Shown: positions 46,403 to 55,515, counted from the first letter of the stretch. The stretch is 64,000 nucleotides of DNA from Flavobacterium azizsancarii (GCF_027980145.1 NZ_JAMZNK010000008.1:1-64000), one strand, 5' to 3'. The notes: generated by a model from the letters alone, not told the origin. Numbers and translations are program-made.

Positions 46403-46882
46403 ATGAGACCAATTATTGATATAAATAACTTAAGTTATTCTAAAGAAATTTTAATTTACGATACAAGAACAAATATCTTATTAAGAATATTACTTTTAAT
46501 TGGACTTGCCGTTGCTGCAATATATTTTCTTAATCAGAATCAATCTCTTGCAGCTCTTGTGTTATTGGGTATTTTTCTATTTCAAATTCCTTATCTAATT
46601 AAAGAAATAAAAAGAATTGATGAAATTCAATTTAGAATTAATTCTAAAGGAATTCAGTATCGAAATTTAATTCTGGTTTCATGGAGTAATATTGAAAACG
46701 AAAGAGTAATTACTGAATATAATGATGAAAAAGATATTAGTTATTATTTCATTTACTACATTATTGATTCAGGTCAAGTAATGAAATTTAATCTTTCAAA
46801 TTTAAGTACAGATATCAATGAATTATCGCTTGCTCTAACGATACATAGAAATAGATATAAGAAGGAAAATGATATAGTTTAG
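46403..46882 (+). CDS. Hypothetical membrane protein
   Basis: A 159-residue protein with two close hydrophobic helices (about 27-45 and 48-66) followed by a soluble C-terminal domain of ~90 residues (FRINSKGIQYRNLILVSWSNIENERVI), a pattern of PH-like membrane-bound proteins. It starts 2 bp after trmL. No family recognised with certainty. Confidence 0.65.
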   Translation: MRPIIDINNLSYSKEILIYDTRTNILLRILLLIGLAVAAIYFLNQNQSLAALVLLGIFLFQIPYLIKEIKRIDEIQFRINSKGIQYRNLILVSWSNIENERVITEYNDEKDISYYFIYYIIDSGQVMKFNLSNLSTDINELSLALTIHRNRYKKENDIV

Positions 46883-46898
46883 CAATCATACCATAACA

Positions 46899-47492
46899 AT
46901 GACAGAAAGAATAATATTTACACTACAAGCTATACAAATAGATTTTTTTACTGCATTTGGGCTTTTGACAATTCTATATTTTGTACTTTCAATTTTTACA
47001 AAAAATGAATTTATTAAAAACGTTGATGAAGAGTCAAGTCGTTTTATTATATTTTTAGGAATTGTATATTTAATAATATGGTCAGTTGGATTATGTGTTG
47101 AATTAAAACATTTAGATGCAGAAGATAAATTTAATCTTCTAAACCGTATGTTTGGAAAATATTGGTTTGGATTTTGGATACAACCCTTACTTTGGGTTTT
47201 AATAACTCAGTTGTTGAGATTTGAAAAAATCAGAAAAAATACACTCGTGAGATTACTTTTTAGTGTATTGCTTATTTTTTCAATTGAAAAAATGATAATA
47301 ATTCAAACTTCTTTTCAGCGAGATTATTTACCAAGTACCTGGACAATGTATAATGATTTAGACATTTATCCTTCAAACTTAATTGTCGAGTTAATAATGA
47401 AAATTACAATCTTTTTATTGTTTGTTAGGATCTTCACCCTCATTACTAGAAAATTAAATAATTCCAATTTAAAAATAACTTCTACTAAATAG
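46899..47492 (+). CDS. Hypothetical multi-pass membrane protein
   Basis: A 197-residue protein with about five hydrophobic helices and short loops (for example FLGIVYLIIWSVGLCVEL and WIQPLLWVLITQLL). It is 16 bp after the membrane protein at 46403 and probably in the same unit. No family recognised. Confidence 0.65.
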   Translation: MTERIIFTLQAIQIDFFTAFGLLTILYFVLSIFTKNEFIKNVDEESSRFIIFLGIVYLIIWSVGLCVELKHLDAEDKFNLLNRMFGKYWFGFWIQPLLWVLITQLLRFEKIRKNTLVRLLFSVLLIFSIEKMIIIQTSFQRDYLPSTWTMYNDLDIYPSNLIVELIMKITIFLLFVRIFTLITRKLNNSNLKITSTK

Positions 47493-47543
47493 ATAAAAAC
47501 CTTGCAGGATACAAATTCACTAAAATTCTACTAAAAATTATAG

Positions 47544-47622
47544 TCCTAGCCCTGATGGAAACGGCATCCTTTTGTGCCGGGGTTCGCCACAAAAGATATA
47601 GTAGACAGCAGGAATAGCTCCT
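47544..47622. repeat. Intergenic repeat family R, copy 2
   Basis: The closest relative of the element at 30116, with stem atccttttgt/acaaaagat and loop gccggggttcgcc. It lies 8 bp after the end of the minus-strand ABC ATPase gene, as copy 1 lies after the gene at 30198. Confidence 0.7.
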
Positions 47623-47629
47623 GAAATAA

Positions 47630-48406
47630 TTAAGTAATTACAAACTTTCCTTTCTCAGCATCAAAAACAATATGTTCGTCTTTGAATAAAGTAGCAAAAC
47701 TTCCTTTTGAAATCAAATGACAAGGTTCGTCCTGAACAATTAATTCCGGCGTCATAATAATCATTTCATCACTTAACTGAACCGCCAGATCAATATCATG
47801 TGTAGAAAATAAAATACACTTTTGGGTTTCCTGCGTGAGCTTTTTCAGCAATTTAAATAACGAAACTTTGTGCAGTAAATCGAGATGTGTTGTGGGTTCG
47901 TCCAGAATAATTAGCGGCGTATCTTGCGCCAAAGCTCTTGCAATTAAGACCTTTTGCAATTGTCCGTCGCTGATTTCATAATGTTTTTTCTGGGCCAAAT
48001 GCTCGATTTGGGTTAATTCTAATGCCTCCTGAATTTTCTCAATATCAATTTGGGTTAATGTGTCAATCCAGTTTGTATAAGGCTGACGTCCCAAAGCCAC
48101 TAATTCAAACACGGAAAGATTGCTTGGCGGTAATTTTTCGGTTAAAACCAAACTTAAATTTTGTGCTAAATCTAAAGGTTTATAGGTATTTATATCTCTA
48201 TCGTTCAATAAAACGTTTCCGGATAAAGGCTGCTGAATTCCGGTAATAGTTCGCAACAAAGTCGATTTCCCTATTCCGTTCGCTCCAATTAATGAAATTA
48301 GTTTTCCTGAAGTTAAATTCAAATTTAAATTTTCGGCAATAGTCACGGTTGTTTTCTTGGACTTATAACCAATGCTTAAATTTGAGGTTTTTAGAATAGT
48401 TTTCAT
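47630..48406 (-). CDS. btuD: ABC transporter ATP-binding protein, cobalamin/iron-siderophore type
   Basis: The ATG at 48406 (MKTILKTSNLSIGYKSK) is preferred over one 19 codons earlier; it gives 258 residues. Walker A is GANGIGKSTLLRT, the signature region SDGQLQKVLIARALAQ (a variant of LSGGQ), Walker B LIILDEPTTHLD. With the permease and binding protein upstream it forms an importer. The next genes are for cobalamin salvage, so B12 is the most probable substrate, but iron-siderophore uptake is not excluded by sequence. Confidence 0.85.
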   Translation of the reverse strand: MKTILKTSNLSIGYKSKKTTVTIAENLNLNLTSGKLISLIGANGIGKSTLLRTITGIQQPLSGNVLLNDRDINTYKPLDLAQNLSLVLTEKLPPSNLSVFELVALGRQPYTNWIDTLTQIDIEKIQEALELTQIEHLAQKKHYEISDGQLQKVLIARALAQDTPLIILDEPTTHLDLLHKVSLFKLLKKLTQETQKCILFSTHDIDLAVQLSDEMIIMTPELIVQDEPCHLISKGSFATLFKDEHIVFDAEKGKFVIT

Positions 48407-48500
48407 CTTTTTAAAGTTGCTAAGTTTTATTGCTACGGTTAAATGATTTAAAAATCTGTGCAAACCCGTTTAATCCGTACAATCTGTGTGCCAATACTAT

Positions 48501-49529
48501 TTACTGAAAATTTCTTTTTCGCATTAACAACCAAACCACAACTGGCGCTCCAATTATAGATGTTATGGCATTAATAGGCAATGTGGTATCTAATCCCGGT
48601 AATTGAGATGCTATATCACAAAACAACATAATGATTCCACCATAAAAAAACGTACTCCAATATAAAACGGAATGATTACTCGTCTGGAAAGTCAGCTTTG
48701 CAATGTGTGGAACCGCCAACCCTATAAAAGCTATCGGACCCGCAAAAGCTGTAACACTTCCGGCTAGAATACTTGTTGCAAATATGATGGTTAGTCTCGC
48801 TTTTTTGTAATTCAATCCCATGCTTTTAGCATAATTCTCACCTAAAAGCAATGCATTCAGCGGTTTGATGCTACTTGCGCTTAAGAGCAACCCCAAACCA
48901 ATGCAAACTGACAGAACTGTAATGGATGTCCAGGAAAGATTTCCGAGACTTCCTAAAGACCAAAATGTAAATTTCTGTAATTGTTCTGCTGAACTAAAAT
49001 AGGTTAAAACGCCAACAATAGCACTGGTAAAACTACCAAACATAAGTCCTACAATTAAAATTGCCATTGTATTTCGTAAGCGTTGTGCGACTAATAAAAC
49101 CAGCAATAAAACTGAAACGCTTCCTAACGTAGAAGCCAATACAATTCCGTACGGTGATAATAAAACTGAATTCAGAAACGGTGGCAATAACCCTGCTCCC
49201 AAAATTACAACTGCCACTGCTAAAATTGCTCCTGAACTTAATCCCAAAACATCTGGACCTGCCAGCGGATTTCTAAATAAGGTCTGCATGAGCAAACCAC
49301 TTATCGATAATCCTACACCCACTAACATAGCAGTAATTGCTTTTGGCAAACGATAATTAATAATAATATATTCCCAAGTCGATTTGCTTGCCTGACCTCC
49401 GGTTAAGCTCGTATAAACCTCTTTGAATGGGATTGTAACGGATCCTAAACTAATGTCCAGAAAAAACATAAATAAAAGGGCAAGACTAAGTACCGAAAAC
49501 AGGATTATATTTCGCTTTTTATTAATCAA
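48501..49529 (-). CDS. btuC: FecCD/BtuC-type ABC transporter permease
   Basis: A 342-residue membrane protein with about ten helices. Family motifs include YRLPKAITAMLVGVGLSISGLLMQTLFRNPLAGPDVLGLSSGA and FAGPIAFIGLAVPHIAKL. It would form the import channel with the neighbouring ATPase and binding protein; 5 bp separate it from the latter. Confidence 0.88.
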   Translation of the reverse strand: MINKKRNIILFSVLSLALLFMFFLDISLGSVTIPFKEVYTSLTGGQASKSTWEYIIINYRLPKAITAMLVGVGLSISGLLMQTLFRNPLAGPDVLGLSSGAILAVAVVILGAGLLPPFLNSVLLSPYGIVLASTLGSVSVLLLVLLVAQRLRNTMAILIVGLMFGSFTSAIVGVLTYFSSAEQLQKFTFWSLGSLGNLSWTSITVLSVCIGLGLLLSASSIKPLNALLLGENYAKSMGLNYKKARLTIIFATSILAGSVTAFAGPIAFIGLAVPHIAKLTFQTSNHSVLYWSTFFYGGIIMLFCDIASQLPGLDTTLPINAITSIIGAPVVVWLLMRKRNFQ

Positions 49530-49534
49530 TGCTA

Positions 49535-50677
49535 TTAATTTAATTTAGAGGCAAAAGTAAACTCATAGCTTGGCAATAACTCAGGGTGAAAGATCTTGAT
49601 GTAGTCTTTTAACACTAAATCCGGACGACTTGGAGCCAGTTCATAATAAACTGTTCCTCCTGTTGCTCCGTACTTTCCTTCGAATGTATATACGTTTTTG
49701 TTCTTAAAAGCATCAAACTGACTATAGTGCGGATTTGCTTTTTCTACTTCTGCTAAACTTTTAAACGAACCCGAAGCAATCCAGAAATTAGCCGTTTTAC
49801 CTTTTACTAATATTTTCTCAAAAGACAAACCTTCGCTTCCTGTTCCTTTTAGATCTGACCATAAATAATTGGCATGAGCATCTTTCATAAATTGAGCTAC
49901 CCAACTATTTCCTTTGGCTACATACCAAATATCTTCGTACATAGAACCGTATAAAACTGTTGACGTTGCAGGTTTATCAGCTACCAGTTTCTTCGCCTGA
50001 TCGTAACTGGAAACAATTTTATCAAACAATTCTTTGGCTTTATCTTCTTTACCAAACAAAACGCCGTAAAGTTTAATCCATTCTGCTTTTCCTAGTGGCG
50101 ATTGCTCCATCCAATCTGCTTGAATCAAAATATTTAAACCGCTTTTTTTCAAATTATCCAACGTTGGATTATTGTTGTCTACACCAAAAGTTACAATCAG
50201 ATCCGGAGATAACTCGATCAATTGTTCGATGTTCAACTTCTCGTTTTCACCCACATTTTTAACCGCTCCTTTATCGATCAGAGCTCTTGTTTTTTCTGAT
50301 GAAACATAATCAGTATGCGGAAAACCAACTAATTTATCTTCGACTTCCAGCATTTCAAGAAAAGGGATATTTGTTGTTGAGGTTACAACAACAGATTCTA
50401 AAGGAACTTTTATGGTCGTATATTTTTGCAAACTATCCGGAACTTTTGCATCTTTTTCTTTTAATACATAAGTGAATTTCGCATTGGCATTTGGCCACGG
50501 ATCTGAAACAGTTACAACTGAATATCCTTTACTTTTTACAATAGAAAGTCCGGCAGCATATTCGATACTATTTTTTGCAATTTCCGTTTTTTCAATCTCT
50601 GCAGTTTCATTCTTTTTACATCCAACAAGAACAAAAAAAGGTAAAATAAAAATTAATTTAGGTAATAAATGTTTCAT
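49535..50677 (-). CDS. btuF: Periplasmic-binding lipoprotein, BtuF-like
   Basis: The ATG at 50677 begins a lipoprotein signal with Cys20 (FFVLVGCKKN); an upstream ATG would fall in the -7 box at 50777-50784 (minus strand TACCTTTG). It has 380 residues with the fold of metal-chelate/cobalamin binding proteins (VVVTSTTNIPFLEMLEVEDKLVGFPHTDY, LIELSPDLIVTFGVDN). It is first in the minus operon with the permease and ATPase. Confidence 0.85.
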   Translation of the reverse strand: MKHLLPKLIFILPFFVLVGCKKNETAEIEKTEIAKNSIEYAAGLSIVKSKGYSVVTVSDPWPNANAKFTYVLKEKDAKVPDSLQKYTTIKVPLESVVVTSTTNIPFLEMLEVEDKLVGFPHTDYVSSEKTRALIDKGAVKNVGENEKLNIEQLIELSPDLIVTFGVDNNNPTLDNLKKSGLNILIQADWMEQSPLGKAEWIKLYGVLFGKEDKAKELFDKIVSSYDQAKKLVADKPATSTVLYGSMYEDIWYVAKGNSWVAQFMKDAHANYLWSDLKGTGSEGLSFEKILVKGKTANFWIASGSFKSLAEVEKANPHYSQFDAFKNKNVYTFEGKYGATGGTVYYELAPSRPDLVLKDYIKIFHPELLPSYEFTFASKLN

Positions 50678-50776
50678 CTTTAAGTTATATTTTTTTTTAA
50701 AGGAATAGTTTTTGCTTCTCGGTTTTAGCTCGTAATATGAATTATTACGATTTGACAATTTAAATTTTGATAGTGA

Positions 50777-50784
50777 CAAAGGTA
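50777..50784 (-). promoter_or_regulatory. -7 box of the btuF-btuC-btuD operon
   Basis: On the minus strand TACCTTTG fits TAnnTTTG, 100 bp before the start at 50677. No cobalamin riboswitch box was seen in this leader. Confidence 0.45.
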
Positions 50785-50849
50785 ACGTAATTTCTATTTT
50801 TTATGATTATCTTTATTCTTACAAAAACCAAAAACGCCACCTTTAACCT

Positions 50850-51212
50850 ATGAATAGCATAAAAACAAAAGTTTGCTCCAGCTGCGAATCTTCTTTTAGT
50901 TGTGGAGATTTATCAGCAGAAAGCAAGTGTTGGTGCAATGACTTCCCTCCTATTTTTAATCTTTCTGAAGGAAATGATTGCCTTTGTCCGGTTTGTTTTA
51001 AAGAAGCTTGCGAGGACAAAATTGATGCTTATGTAGAAACAATTACGCCACAAAAAGCCCTTAAAAACAAAGCGATATCTTTGCCAAAACAAGAAAAATT
51101 AATTGAAGGAATTGATTATTATATCGAAAACGACAATTATGTTTTTAAAACCTGGTTTCACCTAAAAAGAGGAAGCTGTTGCGGAAATGATTGCCGCCAT
51201 TGCCCTTATTAA
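50850..51212 (+). CDS. Cys-rich CWC/DUF5522 protein
   Basis: A 120-residue protein with two Cys-rich parts: CSSCESSFSCGDLSAESKCWCNDFP near the N-terminus (CWC motif) and CCGNDCRHCPY at the C-terminus (DUF5522-like), linked by ~50 residues. It probably binds zinc or an Fe-S cluster. It is divergent from btuF and in front of the cobalamin salvage genes; function unknown. Confidence 0.8.
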   Translation: MNSIKTKVCSSCESSFSCGDLSAESKCWCNDFPPIFNLSEGNDCLCPVCFKEACEDKIDAYVETITPQKALKNKAISLPKQEKLIEGIDYYIENDNYVFKTWFHLKRGSCCGNDCRHCPY

Positions 51213-51282
51213 AAGTTATGAGTTATGAATTATTAGTTATAAGTTCATAACTGTTTTTTTAATGCAATTAGTCTTTTGCGTT

Positions 51283-51360
51283 AGGGATAGCAGCGGTATC
51301 CTTTTATTTTTTTCTTTAAAAAATAAAAGATATAGCGGATAGCCCGACCGCAGGGAACGC
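51283..51360. repeat. Intergenic repeat family R, variant copy 3
   Basis: A variant of the elements at 30116 and 47544: ggatagcagcggtatcctttt, an AT-rich loop, aaaagatatagcggatagcc. It lies between two plus-strand genes. Confidence 0.6.
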
Positions 51361-51395
51361 CATAACAATTCACAACTTACAATTCACAATTAAAA

Positions 51396-51905
51396 ATGAT
51401 TTACTTAATTACCGGAGGCGAGCGATCAGGAAAAAGCAGTTATGCCCAAACTCTAGCCTTACAACTTTCAGATTCACCAATATATGTCGCAACAGCCAGA
51501 AAATGGGATGCTGATTTCCAGAACAGAATCGATCGTCATCAGCAGGAACGTGATGAACGCTGGACAAATATTGAGAAAGAAAAATACTTAAGCGAAATTA
51601 ATTTTACTAAAAAAACAGCACTTATTGATTGTGTTACCCTTTGGCTGACAAACTTTTTTACAGATCATCAATATGATGTAAATTTAAGCTTGGAGGAAGC
51701 AAAAAAGGAGTTTCTTGCGATCGCGAATCAAAAAAATGCTACACTAATTATTGTAACCAACGAAATTGGAATGGGCGTTCATGCCGAAACTCATATTGGC
51801 AGAAAATTTACTGAATTGCAAGGCTGGATGAATCAATTTTTGGCTTCTAATGCAGATCAAGTGGTTTTGATGGTTTCCGGAATCCCGGTTAAGATAAAAG
51901 GTTAA
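51396..51905 (+). CDS. cobU: Adenosylcobinamide kinase / adenosylcobinamide-phosphate guanylyltransferase
   Basis: A 169-residue protein with the P-loop GGERSGKSSYAQ at residues 6-17 and the family pattern DADFQNRIDRHQQERDERW (guanylylated His region) and VTNEIGMGVHAET. It phosphorylates adenosylcobinamide and adds GMP, the activation step before the lower ligand is joined. Confidence 0.95.
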   Translation: MIYLITGGERSGKSSYAQTLALQLSDSPIYVATARKWDADFQNRIDRHQQERDERWTNIEKEKYLSEINFTKKTALIDCVTLWLTNFFTDHQYDVNLSLEEAKKEFLAIANQKNATLIIVTNEIGMGVHAETHIGRKFTELQGWMNQFLASNADQVVLMVSGIPVKIKG

Positions 51906-52034
51906 AAAATAAAAATCCATTTTTTTTAAATTCCAAATTCCAACGCTATCCTTTATCTTTACTTAAATCTTTAAATTTTAAATCCTTTTTAAGATTGAAT
52001 TGGAATTTAGAATTTAAAAAATTGGAATTTAAAA

Positions 52035-53714
52035 ATGAGCTACTTAGATGATATTTTAAAATCGCGTCGGGACACCCGACATTTTACCACTGACGAAGTT
52101 CCTGATGAAGTGATCGAAAAAGCATTGCAAGCCGGACATTGGGCACCTTCTGTAGGATTGACAGATGCTACACGTTATTTTATTATTAAATCTCCTGAAG
52201 TTAAAACGGCTGTAAAGAATCTCTTTTTAGATTATAATAAAAAGGCCGAAGAACTAACTGATAATCCTGAACAAAAGGAACGATACAAATCCTTGAAACT
52301 TGAAGCGATTGAAGAAGCGCCAATTGGACTTATTATTGCATATGACCGATCTGTTTTGAACCAATTTACGATTGGAACTGTGGGCAGCAACGAAGCAGTA
52401 AAATTTAGTTCAGTTTGTGCTGCACAAAATATCTGGCTTTCGCTAACTGAGCAAGGTTACGGAATGGGCTGGGTTTCGATTTTGAATTATTATCAGTTTA
52501 AAAAGATTCTTGATTTACCCGAAAACATTGAGCCTTTGGGTTATTTCTGTATTGGAAAACCGGCCACAAATTACGACAATCAACCCATGTTGCAGCAACT
52601 GAATTGGAAACAAAAATCTGAAGCTCCTGATTGCAAAGAAATCAAAAATATTACTGAATGTCACATATCTGATTTACCTAACAAAATTTCTGCTAAAAAT
52701 GAAACTGAAAGTGATTTTAATACACTTTTGCAGGAAAAAATAGACTCTAAAACAAAACCACTTGGAGCTTTGGGAACTCTGGAAACACTTGCTTTTCAGA
52801 TGGCAACGGTTTTTGAAACTCTAAATCCAAAAATAATAAATCCCAATATCGTTGTTTTTGCCGCTGATCACGGAATTGCAAATCATGGCGTTAGTGCTTA
52901 TCCGCAAGATGTAACCCGACAAATGGTCGCGAATTTTCTGGAAGGCGGAGCTGCCATAAATGTTTTTTGTAATCAAAACGATATTCATTTATCGATCGTT
53001 GATGCCGGAGTCAATTATGATTTCCCTACAAACGCTAATTTGATTAATGCCAAAATTGCCAAAGGAACCCAATCCTTTTTGCATGTTCCTGCCATGAGCG
53101 AAAATGAATTGAATTTGTGTTTTGAGAAAGGAAAAGCTATTGTTGAAGACATTGCAAAAACGGGATGCAACTGTATTGGTTTTGGCGAAATGGGAATTGG
53201 TAATACCTCTACAGCTTCTGTTTTGATGAGTCTTTTAACAGATTCTCCTATTGAGGAATGTACTGGGAAAGGAACCGGGATTGAAAACGAAAAATTACTT
53301 CAGAAACAAGAATTACTCAAAAAAGCAATTGAAAATTATTCAGGCCAAGCCGAATTAAAACAACATCTCGCCTACTTTGGAGGTTTTGAAATCCTGCAAA
53401 TCGCCAGCGGAATGTTAACTGCCTATGAAAACAAAATGCTGATTTTAGTAGATGGTTTTATTTGCAGCGTAGCATTTTTGATAGCTTCTAAAATAAATCC
53501 CGACATTCATAAAAATGCTGTTTTTTGTCATTGCTCTGCCGAAAAAGCACATCAAGGATTATTGAATTATTTTGATGCAAAACCTATTTTAAATCTTGAT
53601 TTGCGCTTAGGTGAAGGAACTGGATGTGCCATTGCTTTTCCTATTTTAAAATCGGCTGAAGTTTTTCTGAATGATATGGCTAGTTTTGAAAGTGCCGGGG
53701 TTAGCAGGAAGTGA
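52035..53714 (+). CDS. bluB-cobT: BluB-CobT fusion: DMB synthase plus nicotinate-nucleotide DMB phosphoribosyltransferase
   Basis: A 559-residue fusion. Residues ~1-205 are BluB, a flavin enzyme that makes 5,6-dimethylbenzimidazole (RRDTRHFTTDEVPDEVIEKALQAGHWAPSVGLTDATRYF, MGWVSILNY). Residues ~225-559 are CobT, which makes alpha-ribazole phosphate from it (SKTKPLGALGTLE, FAADHGIANHGVSAYPQDVTRQM, GEMGIGNTSTASVL). Joining ligand synthesis and activation in one chain ties B12 production to DMB and not to another base. Such fusions are known elsewhere (Propionibacterium). Confidence 0.95.
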   Translation: MSYLDDILKSRRDTRHFTTDEVPDEVIEKALQAGHWAPSVGLTDATRYFIIKSPEVKTAVKNLFLDYNKKAEELTDNPEQKERYKSLKLEAIEEAPIGLIIAYDRSVLNQFTIGTVGSNEAVKFSSVCAAQNIWLSLTEQGYGMGWVSILNYYQFKKILDLPENIEPLGYFCIGKPATNYDNQPMLQQLNWKQKSEAPDCKEIKNITECHISDLPNKISAKNETESDFNTLLQEKIDSKTKPLGALGTLETLAFQMATVFETLNPKIINPNIVVFAADHGIANHGVSAYPQDVTRQMVANFLEGGAAINVFCNQNDIHLSIVDAGVNYDFPTNANLINAKIAKGTQSFLHVPAMSENELNLCFEKGKAIVEDIAKTGCNCIGFGEMGIGNTSTASVLMSLLTDSPIEECTGKGTGIENEKLLQKQELLKKAIENYSGQAELKQHLAYFGGFEILQIASGMLTAYENKMLILVDGFICSVAFLIASKINPDIHKNAVFCHCSAEKAHQGLLNYFDAKPILNLDLRLGEGTGCAIAFPILKSAEVFLNDMASFESAGVSRK

Positions 53715-53767
53715 TGAAGTCCCAGTTTTCAGTTTTCAGAAAAAAAACAATCATTTGCCACAATCTA

Positions 53768-53867
53768 TGTCATTTCGACGAAGGAGAAATCACACTAGAA
53801 ATTCCCCAAAGAAAATCAACAATCTTTGTCGAGCCCCGAGTATGATTTCTCCTTCGTCGAAATGACA
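53768..53867. repeat. Inverted-repeat element, family gtcat(c/t)tcgacg, copy 2
   Basis: Perfect 25-bp arms (53768-53792 and 53843-53867; start tgtcatttcgacgaaggag) between cobT and cobS. Related to the element at 36221. It separates the two salvage genes by 178 bp. Confidence 0.8.
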
Positions 53868-53892
53868 AGACTAAATTAAATTTATATTAAAA

Positions 53893-54690
53893 ATGAAAAA
53901 AGAACTACATATCTTCTTCACTTCCTTAATGTTCTACACCCGAATTCCTTGTCCTAAAAACATTGATCATCATCCTGATTATTTGAATAAAGCCACACGT
54001 TATTTTCCTTTGATTGGTTGGATTGTGGGAACCATTTCCTTTCTGGCTTTTTATCTTTCTTCTTTTTTTCTCTCAACAGAAACTGCAGTGATTATTGCTC
54101 TTATTATATCTGTACTAACAACCGGCGCCTTTCATGAAGATGGATTTGCTGATGTTTGCGATGGTTTTGGCGGAGGATGGACGAAAGAAAAAATCCTGAT
54201 CATTATGAAAGATAGTGCGATTGGCGCTTATGGAGCAATTGGTTTGGTTTTGCTTTTTTTATTAAAATTCAAATTGCTTTCAGAATCTGTTTCGCTTTTT
54301 AAGGCAGATAATGCTATCGCTCTTTTCCAGATTTTTCTTTTATTTATTTCCGCGCATGCTTTAAGTCGTCTTGCTGCTATATCGATTATTTTTACTCACG
54401 AATATTCTCGCGAAGACGCTTCGAGCAAAAGCAAACCTATTGCTAAAGAAAATACCTGGAAAGAAATTTTAGGTTCATTTTTCTTTGGGTTAATTCCGTT
54501 ATTGGTTTTATCTTATTTTCAATATCAATTTCTTTTAGCTGTAATTCCGGTATTTGTAATGCGCTATTTTTTAGCTCGTTATTTTCAAAAATGGATCGAC
54601 GGCTATACCGGAGATTGCCTGGGAGCAACACAACAAGTTTGTGAAGTTATTTATTATTTAAGCATTCTTTTGATATGGAAATTTATCTAG
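53893..54690 (+). CDS. cobS: Adenosylcobinamide-GDP ribazoletransferase (cobalamin synthase)
   Basis: A 265-residue integral membrane protein with CobS motifs: FYTRIPCP near the N-terminus, GAFHEDGFADVCDGFGGGWTKEKIL (acidic metal site) and GAYGAIGLVLL. It joins adenosylcobinamide-GDP and alpha-ribazole (phosphate). Its end overlaps cobC by 16 bp. Confidence 0.95.
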   Translation: MKKELHIFFTSLMFYTRIPCPKNIDHHPDYLNKATRYFPLIGWIVGTISFLAFYLSSFFLSTETAVIIALIISVLTTGAFHEDGFADVCDGFGGGWTKEKILIIMKDSAIGAYGAIGLVLLFLLKFKLLSESVSLFKADNAIALFQIFLLFISAHALSRLAAISIIFTHEYSREDASSKSKPIAKENTWKEILGSFFFGLIPLLVLSYFQYQFLLAVIPVFVMRYFLARYFQKWIDGYTGDCLGATQQVCEVIYYLSILLIWKFI

Positions 54691-55208
54691 TCCGTCATAC
54701 CGAAACGATTTGCGAGAAAGGAGTTTGCTACGGACAATCGGATGTGGGTTTAGCAGAACCTTTTGAAAACATTTTCGAAAACATTGTTTTGCAATTACCC
54801 TCAGAAGCTGTTATTTTTTCGAGTCCCTTAAAACGTTGTATGATTTTGGCCGAATACATTCAGAAAAACATACAGGCAAATTCATTCGAAAAAGATGCAC
54901 GACTGCTAGAAATGAATTTTGGTGATTGGGAAATGAAAAACTGGAACGATATTCCACCGGAACAACTCAATCCCTGGATGGAAGATTTTGTAAATATTAA
55001 TGCTTTAAACGGGGAATCATTTATAGAATTACATAAAAGAGCTGGTGATTTTTTATCGCAGATTTCAAAAGAAATAACAACGCCTGTCGTTATTGTAGCG
55101 CATGCAGGTTTAATTCGAAGTATATTATGTCATCATAGTTCGCTGCCGTTAAAAGACGCCTTTAAAAACAAGGTAGATTTTGGGCAAGTCATCAAAATTG
55201 AACTATAA
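54675..55208 (+). CDS. cobC: Alpha-ribazole phosphatase
   Basis: A 177-residue histidine phosphatase: IYLVRHTETICEKGVCYGQSDV at the N-terminus (RHT in place of RHG), LKRCMILAEYI, EMNFGDWE and VAHAGLIRSIL. It removes the phosphate in cobalamin assembly. Overlap with cobS indicates coupling. Confidence 0.92.
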   Translation: MEIYLVRHTETICEKGVCYGQSDVGLAEPFENIFENIVLQLPSEAVIFSSPLKRCMILAEYIQKNIQANSFEKDARLLEMNFGDWEMKNWNDIPPEQLNPWMEDFVNINALNGESFIELHKRAGDFLSQISKEITTPVVIVAHAGLIRSILCHHSSLPLKDAFKNKVDFGQVIKIEL

Positions 55209-55250
55209 ACGTCTTTTTGTTCAGAATTTGTTTTTAAAACTCAAACAAAT

Positions 55251-55282
55251 TTGAAAAATCGACAATTTTAACTTTATCTTTG
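55251..55282 (+). promoter_or_regulatory. Promoter of the riboswitch-btuB unit
   Basis: TTG (55251-55253), 21 nt, TATCTTTG (55275-55282): a full match to the Bacteroidota consensus. Transcription would start close to 55290, just before the riboswitch. Confidence 0.75.
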
Positions 55283-55289
55283 CACGAAA

Positions 55290-55480
55290 TTAAGGTTGTG
55301 TTCATTTTTAACACATTAAAAGGGAATCAAGTAAATAATTAAAAAAATCTTGAGCTGTACCCGCAACTGTAAGCTTTGTTCTTAAACGAATGCTTGTTGT
55401 TAACTACAAAACCACTGCTCGCCCCGGCGAATGGGAAGGTAAACAACAAGACGCAAGCCAGGAGACCTGCCTTTGTAACA
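55290..55480 (+). promoter_or_regulatory. Cobalamin riboswitch
   Basis: The conserved blocks of the cobalamin riboswitch are present in order: AAAGGGAATC, GAGCTGTACCCGCAACTGTAAGC, CCACTG followed by CGAATGGGAAGG, and the B12 box AGCCAGGAGACCTGCC (about 55458-55473). It lies between the promoter and btuB (ATG 55516). Adenosyl- or other cobalamin binding would turn off uptake. No clear terminator follows, so control is probably through translation start. Ends are approximate. Confidence 0.93.
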
Positions 55481-55515
55481 AATATCGAGCTCTCGGGAAA
55501 AAGAGTATTGAAATT

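Noticed and set aside
46403..47492. Small membrane proteins as a toxin/immunity or defence pair
   Set aside because: No recognisable toxin, nuclease or defence domain; only hydrophobic segments are visible.
50677..50850. Cobalamin riboswitch for the btuF-like operon
   Set aside because: No B12 box or other conserved riboswitch block was found in the leader on the minus strand.
55390..55515. N-terminal extension of btuB from an ATG at 55390
   Set aside because: The stretch lies within the cobalamin riboswitch, and the ATG at 55516 begins a clean signal peptide.
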